DNA of 64,000 nucleotides, taken from assembly GCF_000422205.1 (NCBI RefSeq), contig NZ_ATHV01000019.1:124001-188000 (forward strand), in the 5' to 3' direction. This DNA is from Desulfovibrio sp. X2 (lineage in GTDB: Bacteria > Desulfobacterota > Desulfovibrionia > Desulfovibrionales > Desulfovibrionaceae). The translations under genes and the position numbers were made by a program. How positions within the stretch are numbered: position 1 is the first letter of the stretch; every line of letters starts with the position of its first letter. Positions 58,594-64,000 of the stretch are shown piece after piece. The notes beneath the pieces are model-generated. The model worked only from the letters and a program-made list of their open reading frames with translations. It was not told the DNA's origin and ran no database searches.

Positions 58594-59376
58594 ATGCTGC
58601 ATATCGAGAACCTGCACGTGAAGATCGGTGAACGGGAGGTGCTGAAGGGCATCGACCTGCACATCGGACCGGGCGAGACCTTCATCCTCTTCGGCCCCAA
58701 CGGCTCGGGCAAGACCAGCCTGCTGATGACCCTCATGGGCTTCGGCAACTACGAGATCACCGGGGGCCGCATCATCTTCAAGGGCGTGGACGTGACCCAT
58801 GCCCCCACCCACGAGCGCGCCCGCCTGGGTCTCGGCATGTCGTTCCAGCGCCCCCCAACCATCCACGGCCTGCCCATCCACCACCTGGTGCGCATGTGCG
58901 CCCGCGGCCGCGAGGTCGACGTGGAAGACATGGCCAAGCGCGTGAACTTCGACCAGTTCCTGGAGCGCGACGTGAACGCCGGCTTCTCCGGCGGCGAGAT
59001 AAAGCGCAGCGAGCTTTTGCAGCTCATGGCCCAGCAGCCTTCCCTGGTGCTCTTCGACGAGCCCGAGTCCGGCGTGGACCTGGAGAACATGGCGCTCATC
59101 GGCCGCGTGGTGCGCGAGCTGCTGCAGGGCGAGGACAAGCCCCGTCCCGACCGGAATCCGGAAGAGGTCAAGCGCGTGCGCGAGACCTCGGGCCTGATCA
59201 TCACCCACACCGGCTACATCCTCGACTACATCAACGCCGACCGGGGCCAGGTGCTCTACAACGGCGTGCTCTGCTGCGAGGCGAGGCCGCGCGACATCCT
59301 CGAGCACGTGCGCAAGTTCGGCTACCAGGAGTGTGTGCGCTGCCTGGACAACTCCCTGGTCGAGCGCCTCCCCTAG
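58594..59376 (+). CDS. sufC: Fe-S cluster assembly ATPase SufC
   Basis: 260 aa. Walker A GPNGSGKTS, SufC-type MSFQRPPTIHGL, signature GFSGGEIKRSELLQLM, Walker B LVLFDEPESGVDLE and switch His in IITHTGYIL. It powers assembly of Fe-S clusters on the SufB-type scaffold encoded next. An insertion (LLQGEDKPRPDRNPEEVKRVRE, about 186-207) lengthens it compared with E. coli SufC, as in short two-gene Suf systems of anaerobes. Confidence 0.94.
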   Translation: MLHIENLHVKIGEREVLKGIDLHIGPGETFILFGPNGSGKTSLLMTLMGFGNYEITGGRIIFKGVDVTHAPTHERARLGLGMSFQRPPTIHGLPIHHLVRMCARGREVDVEDMAKRVNFDQFLERDVNAGFSGGEIKRSELLQLMAQQPSLVLFDEPESGVDLENMALIGRVVRELLQGEDKPRPDRNPEEVKRVRETSGLIITHTGYILDYINADRGQVLYNGVLCCEARPRDILEHVRKFGYQECVRCLDNSLVERLP

Positions 59377-59402
59377 CGGGGCCATCACAGAAGGAGCCGA
59401 AA

Positions 59403-60560
59403 ATGAAGCCCATAAAGCTCGACAACTTCGAATTCACCGGCCACGAGGCCGCCAAGCTCGGCGACCTGCGGAGCCTCGACGAACACGACAAGGAGACGCT
59501 CCTGATGTCCGGCGTGGACGTGGAGGAGCAGGGCCGCAGCGGCAGCTTCCTGCACATGGACCACTCCGGCGCCTACTGTCATACCTCCCGTCCCGGCGTG
59601 GAGATCATGGACATCAAGGATGCCTTGAAGAAATACGACGGCCTGCCGGAATACTTCTGGAAGCTCATCGATCCCGAGAAGGACGAGGCCACGAAGAAGG
59701 CCAACGAGTACCTGCACGGCGGCTACTTCATCCGCGCCGAGAAGGGCGCCAAGATCGAGGAGCCGGTCCAGTCCTGCCTGTTCATCAAGGCCAACAAGGC
59801 CGGGCAGTCCGTGCACAACATCGTCATCGTGGAAGAGGGCGCCGAGCTGCACATCATCACCGGCTGCGCCGTCTCCAAGCATACCCAGGAAAGCGCCCAC
59901 ATCGGCATCTCCGAGTTCTACGTGAAGAAGGGCGGCAAGCTGACCTTCACCATGATCCACAACTGGGGCGAGAACGTCTCGGTGGTGCCCCGCTCCGCGG
60001 GCTACGTGGAGGAGGGCGGGCAGTTCCTGAACAACTACGTGCTCATGAAGCCCGTGAAATACCTCCAGATGTACCCGTCGATCACGCTCGGCGGCAAGGG
60101 CGCCGTGGCGCGCTTCAACTCCGTGGTCGTGGCGCCCAAGGGCTCCTACCTGGACATGGGCAACCGCGTGATCATGGACGCGCCCGAGACGCGCTGCGAG
60201 ATCATCGCCCGGACCATCGCCTCGGGCGGCACGATCATCAACCGCGGCCACATCCAGGGCAACGCCGTCCCGGCCAAGGGGCACCTGGAGTGCAAGGGCC
60301 TCATCCTCGGCGGCGGCGTGATCCACGCCATCCCGGAGCTCGAGGGCACGGTTGAGGGCGTGGAGCTCTCGCACGAGGCCGCGGTGGGCAAGATCGCCCA
60401 GGAGGAGATCGAGTACCTCACCGCGCGCGGACTGGACGAGGAGGAGGCCTCCTCGACCATCGTGCGCGGCTTCCTGAACGTGGACATCATGGGCCTGCCG
60501 GACAAGCTGCGCGAGGTCCTGGACAAGACCATCTCCGAGTCGGAGAAAGATATGTTTTAG
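59403..60560 (+). CDS. sufB: Fe-S cluster scaffold of the two-gene SufCB (SMS) system
   Basis: 385 aa. A single SufB/SufD-family protein with the central beta-helix (VQSCLFIKANKAGQSVHNIVIVEEGAELHIITGCAV onward) and the C-terminal SELSHEAAVGKIAQEEIEYLTARGL-type segment with GVELSHEAA. It lacks the long N-terminal part of E. coli SufB. Together with SufC it forms the minimal cluster-assembly machine seen in strict anaerobes. No sufD, sufS, sufE or iscU gene is in the neighbourhood, so cysteine desulfurase must be encoded elsewhere. It is followed by the long palindrome at 60562-60687. Confidence 0.92.
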   Translation: MKPIKLDNFEFTGHEAAKLGDLRSLDEHDKETLLMSGVDVEEQGRSGSFLHMDHSGAYCHTSRPGVEIMDIKDALKKYDGLPEYFWKLIDPEKDEATKKANEYLHGGYFIRAEKGAKIEEPVQSCLFIKANKAGQSVHNIVIVEEGAELHIITGCAVSKHTQESAHIGISEFYVKKGGKLTFTMIHNWGENVSVVPRSAGYVEEGGQFLNNYVLMKPVKYLQMYPSITLGGKGAVARFNSVVVAPKGSYLDMGNRVIMDAPETRCEIIARTIASGGTIINRGHIQGNAVPAKGHLECKGLILGGGVIHAIPELEGTVEGVELSHEAAVGKIAQEEIEYLTARGLDEEEASSTIVRGFLNVDIMGLPDKLREVLDKTISESEKDMF

Positions 60561-60561
60561 G

Positions 60562-60687
60562 TCAGGCCGTTGAAAACGCGGCATCTGCTGCGTTGCTGCG
60601 AAAAGCCCAGACCCTCGCGTAGGCGGACTACGCGTCGGGCCTGGGCTTTTCTTGCGCCTTGCATCTGCCGCGTTTTGAGCGGCCTGA
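60562..60687. repeat. 126-bp imperfect palindrome downstream of sufB
   Basis: The entire segment can fold on itself. The outer arms are TCAGGCCG...AAAACGCGGCA (from 60562) and TGCCGCGTTTTGAGCGGCCTGA (to 60687). Inside, AAAAGCCCAG pairs with CTGGGCTTTT, and at the centre CGCGTAG (60616-60622) pairs with CTACGCG (60628-60634). It starts one base after the sufB stop. As RNA it would be a long hairpin able to end transcription. It could equally be one copy of a dispersed palindromic repeat; no second copy is seen in this window. Confidence 0.75.
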
Positions 60688-60750
60688 ATTGGGAGGGGGT
60701 TTTGAGGGCCGGGGGTGGATGCCTCCGGCCCTTTCGTTTGCGCAGGGCGG

Positions 60751-60779
60751 TTGACGGCGGCTTGGCTATCGCTTATCGT
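60751..60779 (+). promoter_or_regulatory. Sigma-70-like promoter of the arsR-hgcAB operon
   Basis: TTGACG (60751-60756), a 17-base spacer and TATCGT (60774-60779). Transcription would start near 60786, two to four bases before the regulator's ATG at 60789. No Shine-Dalgarno sequence precedes that ATG, which fits a leaderless or near-leaderless mRNA. Confidence 0.6.
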
Positions 60780-60790
60780 CGAAATACGAT
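60775..60790. promoter_or_regulatory. Candidate operator of the ArsR-type regulator
   Basis: Perfect palindrome ATCGT-N6-ACGAT. It covers the -10 hexamer, the predicted transcription start and the first two bases of the ATG, so a bound repressor would shut off the promoter completely. Autoregulation by the ArsR-family product is inferred. Confidence 0.55.
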
Positions 60791-61193
60791 GAATACGAAC
60801 GAGATCATCCGGACCATGCAGGCTGTCCCGCGGGCGGACGCTGCAGCGGCTTTGCCGCCGCTCGACGACGAGGCCTTCGCGCGCATCGCCAAGGCGCTGG
60901 GCCATCCGGCGCGCGTGGCCATCGTGCGCCATCTGGTGGCGGAGGGCAGGTGCGTGTGCGGCCGTATCGTGGACATCCTGCCCCTGGCCCAGTCCACGGT
61001 CAGCCAGCACCTGAAGGTCCTCAAGGAGGCCGGGGTGTTGCTCGGCGAGGTGGAGGGGCCGCGCATCTGCTACTGCGTGGACCGCGACCTGCTGGCCCGT
61101 TTCGCGGCCTGTGCCGCTGCGTTTCCGCTGCGTCCGGACGAATATCCGGGCGGATCGCCGGACGATGCACCGCAGCAGGGGAGAAGGGAATGA
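60789..61193 (+). CDS. ArsR-family transcription regulator of the hgcAB operon
   Basis: 134 aa from ATG 60789. Winged helix of ArsR/SmtB type: [62 protein letters not shown]. The CVCG cysteines (about residues 57-59) at the start of helix alpha-3 lie where ArsR-type sensors bind As(III) or other soft metals. A CYC pair follows near residue 98. ArsR-like genes are often found upstream of hgcA. Its TGA overlaps the next ATG (ATGA), so it is translationally coupled to the frame leading into hgcA. Confidence 0.92.
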   Translation: MNTNEIIRTMQAVPRADAAAALPPLDDEAFARIAKALGHPARVAIVRHLVAEGRCVCGRIVDILPLAQSTVSQHLKVLKEAGVLLGEVEGPRICYCVDRDLLARFAACAAAFPLRPDEYPGGSPDDAPQQGRRE

Positions 61194-61366
61194 AGCCTCT
61201 GACCATCGAACCGTTTCAGGAGCAGTGCCAGGGGACGGACTCTCCATCCGTCGGCGTGCCAGGGCTCTCGGACTTCCGGGAGAGCGGAGGGGCATGCGCC
61301 TGTTCCGGAGGGTGTACGCCTGAACTTGACGTGCGTGCGCCTCAACCGGACGCGGCGCCCTGCTGA
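61190..61366 (+). CDS. 58-codon frame in phase with hgcA: probable N-terminus of HgcA ended by TGA (possible Sec codon)
   Basis: 58 aa from ATG 61190, which overlaps the regulator stop and has GGGGAG six bases upstream. The product is rich in cysteine (CQG, CACSGGC and a final PC) and Pro. It ends at TGA 61364-61366, after which the very same frame continues as GPKTELPPEAAGERPG into HgcA with no other stop. Two readings: a separate small Cys-rich protein, or the N-terminal part of a 424-residue HgcA in which the TGA encodes selenocysteine next to a Cys (residues 58-59). The hairpin at 61382-61400 favours the second. Confidence 0.6.
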   Translation: MKPLTIEPFQEQCQGTDSPSVGVPGLSDFRESGGACACSGGCTPELDVRAPQPDAAPC

Positions 61367-61410
61367 GGACCCAAGACGGAACTGCCGCCGGAGGCGGCAG
61401 GAGAGCGTCC
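61364..61410 (+). promoter_or_regulatory. Candidate bacterial SECIS element after the in-frame TGA of hgcA
   Basis: TGA at 61364-61366 is followed by a perfect 8-bp stem CTGCCGCC (61382-61389) / GGCGGCAG (61393-61400) closed by the loop GGA. The loop starts 23 bases after the TGA and begins with G, inside the limits usually given for bacterial SECIS (about 16-37 bases, G in the first two loop positions). GGAC (61367-61370) can pair with GTCC (61407-61410) as a lower stem. Chance hairpins are common in GC-rich DNA, so this is a candidate only. Confidence 0.5.
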
Positions 61411-61414
61411 CGGG

Positions 61415-62464
61415 TTGCGCGCCTGGCCGTTCGTCGAGGGCTGGATCGAGACCCCGGCGGGGCCGGTGCCGCGCGTGCGTTCCGCCTGGCGCGGCCGCGA
61501 CCGCCTGGGCGCGCTGGCCGTGCGCCTCGGCATCGGCCGGGACTCGTACCGCATCGCCCCCGGGCTCTACGCCCTGGGCGCGGCCACGCCAGAGAGCCCG
61601 GTCCTCGTCACCTCCAACTACAAGCTGACCTTCGACACCCTGCGCCGCGCCCTGCCTGGGCGCGCCTGCTGGATCCTCGTGGTCGAGACGTACGGCATCA
61701 ACGTCTGGTGCGCCGCGGGCAAGCGGACCTTCTCCACAGAGGAGGTCGCGGACCGGGTGCGCGCGGCGAAGCTTGAACAGGTCGTCTCGCACCGCCGCCT
61801 CGTCCTGCCGCAGCTCTGTGCGCCCGGCGTGGCCGCGCACCGGCTGCGCCGCCTGTGCGGCTTTTCGGGCGTCTTCGGGCCAGTCAGGGCCGAGGACCTG
61901 CCCGCGTTCCTCGATGCGGGCATGACGGCGGGCGAGGCCTTGCGGGAGGTGCGCTTCCCGCTTGCCGAGCGGCTGGCCGTGAGCTTCGTGGAGATCAGGG
62001 CCAACCGCAGGCTGACCCTGGCCGTGGCCCTTTGCTGCCTCGTGCTCGCCGCGCTCGGGCCGGGCGGGTTCACTGTTTCGGGCACGCTTCGGGCAGCGCT
62101 CGGCGGTTTCGCGGTCTTCGCCGCGGCCTTTGCCGCGGGCGTCTTCCTGGTGCCCGCGCTGCTCGCCCGCATCCCGGTGCGCGCCTTCGCCGCCAAGGGG
62201 CTCGTCGCGGGCGGAGCAGTGGGGCTCGCGCTCGCCTCCGTCCTCGCGCACGGCCTGCCCGATGGGCTGGCCGCCGTGTGCGCGGCCATGGCCTTCGCCT
62301 CGTGGTTCGCCATGAACTACACCGGCTCCACGCCCTTCACCTCGCTCTCGGGCGTGGATCGGGAGATGCGGCGCTACATGCCGCTGCAGGCCGGGCTCCT
62401 GCTCGCGGCCGTGCTGCTCTGGCTGGTGCCCTGCTGGTTTTCCATCGGATCGGGAGGCGCGTGA
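61415..62464 (+). CDS. hgcA: Mercury methylation corrinoid protein HgcA
   Basis: 349 aa if started at TTG 61415; 424 aa with the in-phase upstream part (from 61190). It transfers a methyl group to Hg(II). The cobalamin-binding domain contains the diagnostic cap-helix motif GINVWCAAGK (Cys99 from the TTG), whose Cys coordinates cobalt. The preceding VETY and VPRVRSAWRGRDRLG segments, and HRRLVLPQLCAPGVAAH, also match the family. The C-terminal half has about five membrane helices. No good ribosome site fits the TTG. It overlaps hgcB by one base. Confidence 0.95.
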   Translation: MRAWPFVEGWIETPAGPVPRVRSAWRGRDRLGALAVRLGIGRDSYRIAPGLYALGAATPESPVLVTSNYKLTFDTLRRALPGRACWILVVETYGINVWCAAGKRTFSTEEVADRVRAAKLEQVVSHRRLVLPQLCAPGVAAHRLRRLCGFSGVFGPVRAEDLPAFLDAGMTAGEALREVRFPLAERLAVSFVEIRANRRLTLAVALCCLVLAALGPGGFTVSGTLRAALGGFAVFAAAFAAGVFLVPALLARIPVRAFAAKGLVAGGAVGLALASVLAHGLPDGLAAVCAAMAFASWFAMNYTGSTPFTSLSGVDREMRRYMPLQAGLLLAAVLLWLVPCWFSIGSGGA

Positions 62465-62766
62465 TGCGGGAGTTCCGCCATTTCGAGAACGTCACCACCC
62501 TGGCCCTGGACCGCGCGGCGTGCGTGGGCTGCGGCGCCTGCGTCGCGGTCTGCCCGCACGCTGTCCTGGCCCTGGACGAGACCGGCAAGGCGCGGCTGGC
62601 CGACCCGGGCGGCTGCATGGAGTGCGGCGCCTGCGCCACCAACTGCGCGGCGGCGGCGATCACCGTCCGGCCCGGCGTGGGCTGCGCCCAGGCCATCCTG
62701 AACGGCTGGCTTTCGCGCCTGCCGTTTTTGCGCAGGCTCTCCGGCGCCGATTCCTGCTGTTCGTGA
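62464..62766 (+). CDS. hgcB: Mercury methylation ferredoxin HgcB
   Basis: 100 aa. Two [4Fe-4S] motifs: CVGCGACVAVCP and the HgcB-specific CMECGACATNC. A further conserved Cys lies in GVGCAQAILNGWL, and the protein ends DSCCS, the paired C-terminal cysteines thought to bind Hg(II) or hand it to HgcA. It reduces the corrinoid of HgcA for turnover. ATG overlaps the hgcA stop by one base. The combination of HgcA cap helix and HgcB CMECGA motif is diagnostic for mercury methylators. Confidence 0.96.
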   Translation: MREFRHFENVTTLALDRAACVGCGACVAVCPHAVLALDETGKARLADPGGCMECGACATNCAAAAITVRPGVGCAQAILNGWLSRLPFLRRLSGADSCCS

Positions 62767-62830
62767 CCGGCGCGGCCGCCGGGACTTGCCATGGGCGCGC
62801 GGCTGCTTATCTGGCGGAGTGCCGGGGCTG

Positions 62831-63169
62831 CTACCTGAAGATGAAGTAGACCGCGCCGCACAGGCACAGGCCCGCCCAGAGGAAGTCGAGCTTCAGCGGC
62901 TGCCCCATGTACCAGATGGAGAAGGGCGCGAAGACCGAGAGGGTGATGACCTCCTGCATGATCTTCAGCTGCGGCAGCGAGAGCTGCGTGTAGCCCAGGC
63001 GGTTGGCCGGAACCTGGATCAGGTACTCGAAGAGGGCGATTCCCCAGGAGACGAGCGCGGCGACGTACCATGGCCTGTCGGCCAGATTTTTCAGGTGGGC
63101 GTACCAGGCGAAGGTCATGAAGACGTTGGAGAGACACAGGAGAAGGGCGGTTCCGAGGACGACGGGCAT
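62831..63169 (-). CDS. DUF486 (DMT-superfamily) small membrane protein
   Basis: 112 aa from ATG 63169; the frame opens 33 bases further upstream. Four membrane helices. Family motifs FMTFAWYAHLKNL near residue 20 and VPANRLGYTQLSLPQLKIMQEVITLSVFAPFS in the middle, ending GAVYFIFR. Function is unknown; the family resembles half of a drug/metabolite transporter. It is convergent with hgcB, 64 bases away, so it is not part of that operon. Confidence 0.88.
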   Translation of the reverse strand: MPVVLGTALLLCLSNVFMTFAWYAHLKNLADRPWYVAALVSWGIALFEYLIQVPANRLGYTQLSLPQLKIMQEVITLSVFAPFSIWYMGQPLKLDFLWAGLCLCGAVYFIFR

Positions 63170-63350
63170 GGCTGGCTCCGGTGCGTGGTGTGCCCCGCGC
63201 ATGCGGGACGAGCCTGCTTAGGGCCGCGGCCCCGGCCTGTCAACGTGCCCGGCAGGCGGCCCCGGCCGGGCGTTTCGCGCCGCCCGGCGAGACGTTTTCC
63301 ATCCGTGTGCCCCGGCAGCCTTTTTTGCGTTCGTAGCCCCCTTCGTCCCA

Positions 63351-63379
63351 TTGCCTGCGGCCGCGCTTTCGGCTAGAGT
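63351..63379 (+). promoter_or_regulatory. Candidate sigma-70 promoter of carB
   Basis: TTGCCT (63351-63356), 17-base spacer, TAGAGT (63374-63379), giving a leader of about 100 bases before the carB ATG. The rest of the 317-base gap (63170-63486) has GC-rich inverted repeats but no coding frame that looks real. Confidence 0.42.
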
Positions 63380-63486
63380 GCCCGCGCCTTGGACGGGGTG
63401 GAACAGCACCCGCGGACCGCTGGGTCCGGCGTCACCCGTCGCGGCGGCTCCCGCCGTTCCTCAGGAACCTTCAACGCCTGCCAAAC

Positions 63487-64000
63487 ATGCCCAAACGCAC
63501 CGACATCAAAAAGATCATGCTGATCGGCTCCGGCCCGATCGTCATCGGCCAGGCCTGCGAATTCGACTACTCCGGAACTCAGGCCATCAAGGCGCTGAAG
63601 GAGGAGGGGTACGAGGTCGTGCTCATCAACTCCAACCCGGCCACGATCATGACCGACCCGGAGTTGGCGGACAAGACCTACATCGAGCCGATCACGCCCG
63701 AAGCGGTGGTGAAGATCCTCGAGAAGGAGCGTCCCGACGCGCTGCTGCCCACCCTCGGCGGGCAGACCGGCCTGAACACGGCCCTGGCCGTGGCCGAGTC
63801 CGGCGCGCTCGAGCGCCTGGGCGTGGAGCTCATCGGCGCCTCGCAGGAGGCCATCCGCAAGGCCGAGTCCCGCCAGGAGTTCCGCGAGGCCATGGAAAAC
63901 ATCGGCCTCGCCGTGCCCCAGTCCGGCATCGCCCACACCATGGACGACGTACGCCGCCTGGGACACGAGATCGACTTTCCCCTCATCGTCCGCCCGGCCT
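63487..64000 (+). CDS. carB: Carbamoyl-phosphate synthase large subunit CarB, N-terminal part (cut by window end)
   Basis: 171 codons visible from ATG 63487 and open at the window end. It begins [57 protein letters not shown], the canonical CarB start, followed by the first part of the ATP-grasp domain ([20 protein letters not shown]). It makes carbamoyl phosphate for pyrimidine and arginine synthesis. The small subunit gene is not adjacent on the visible side. No ribosome site is obvious just before the ATG. Confidence 0.96.
   Translation, partial: MPKRTDIKKIMLIGSGPIVIGQACEFDYSGTQAIKALKEEGYEVVLINSNPATIMTDPELADKTYIEPITPEAVVKILEKERPDALLPTLGGQTGLNTALAVAESGALERLGVELIGASQEAIRKAESRQEFREAMENIGLAVPQSGIAHTMDDVRRLGHEIDFPLIVRPA

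Noticed and set aside
61364-61366. TGA before hgcA as evidence of a frameshifted pseudogene
   Set aside because: The upstream and downstream parts are in the same frame, so no frameshift is needed; the catalytic region of HgcA is complete in either reading.
61326-61628. Overlapping 100-codon frame inside the start of hgcA
   Set aside because: Arg/Ala/Pro-rich translation typical of an out-of-frame shadow and no recognisable motif; hgcA motifs are in the other frame.

Overview
The window is a high-GC, densely packed bacterial chromosome segment. Its closest match in gene content is a sulfate-reducing member of the Desulfovibrionaceae (Desulfobacterota). The pointers are a CxxxY-type CcmE in a cytochrome c maturation cluster, a pseudouridine synthase-dephospho-CoA kinase fusion, a cysteine synthase-CysS-like fusion, an iorAB pair, a two-gene SufCB system and the mercury-methylation pair hgcAB. 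This placement is inference from gene content, with no database search behind it. No tRNA, rRNA, CRISPR array, transposase or prophage was recognised.

Layout. 1-3.8 kb: cdaA (cut by the window edge)-cdaR-glmM-galU, linking c-di-AMP signalling to envelope precursor synthesis. 3.9-7.8 kb: priA, three tandem small HTH-protein paralogues and a small membrane protein. 7.8-10.5 kb: YdjC-type deacetylase, Smr protein, polysaccharide deacetylase. 10.7-14.7 kb: the chaperone operon cbpA-cbpM-clpB ending in a textbook terminator, then a stretch of perfect inverted repeats. 15-21 kb: small secreted Ada-type zinc-domain protein, winged-helix protein, FadR-type regulator with TSUP transporter under a triple operator, ArnT-like glycosyltransferase and a DUF115/Maf-like protein. 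21-24.6 kb: the CysK-CysS-like fusion and a cyclopropane fatty acid synthase. 24.8-29.6 kb: a four-gene operon (TPR membrane protein, iorA, iorB, sigma-54 activator). 29.9-34.1 kb: proA-nadD and two heptosyltransferases. 34.2-40.5 kb: CNNM-type protein followed by ccmEFABCD and a TPR protein. 40.7-45.4 kb: livKHMGF, with a terminator between livK and livH. 45.4-52.6 kb: guaB, guaA, tatBC, hisB, a lipoprotein gene, hisA and a small metallochaperone. 52.7-55.7 kb: upp-uraA-DUF3179. 56-60.6 kb: RluA-CoaE fusion, rhomboid protease, sufCB. 60.6-62.8 kb: a 126-bp imperfect palindrome, then an ArsR-type regulator and hgcA-hgcB. The window ends with a DUF486 membrane protein and the start of carB.

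Most notable. The hgcAB locus (60.7-62.8 kb) predicts mercury methylation. Its regulator gene seems to be transcribed from a promoter only about 7-10 bases upstream of its ATG, giving a nearly leaderless mRNA. A 58-codon frame that starts on the regulator's stop codon is in phase with hgcA and separated from it by one TGA. A perfect 8-bp hairpin with a G-first loop lies downstream of that TGA at a spacing typical of bacterial SECIS elements. HgcA may therefore be a selenoprotein with a Cys-Sec pair in an N-terminal extension. The main competing reading is a separate TTG-started HgcA.
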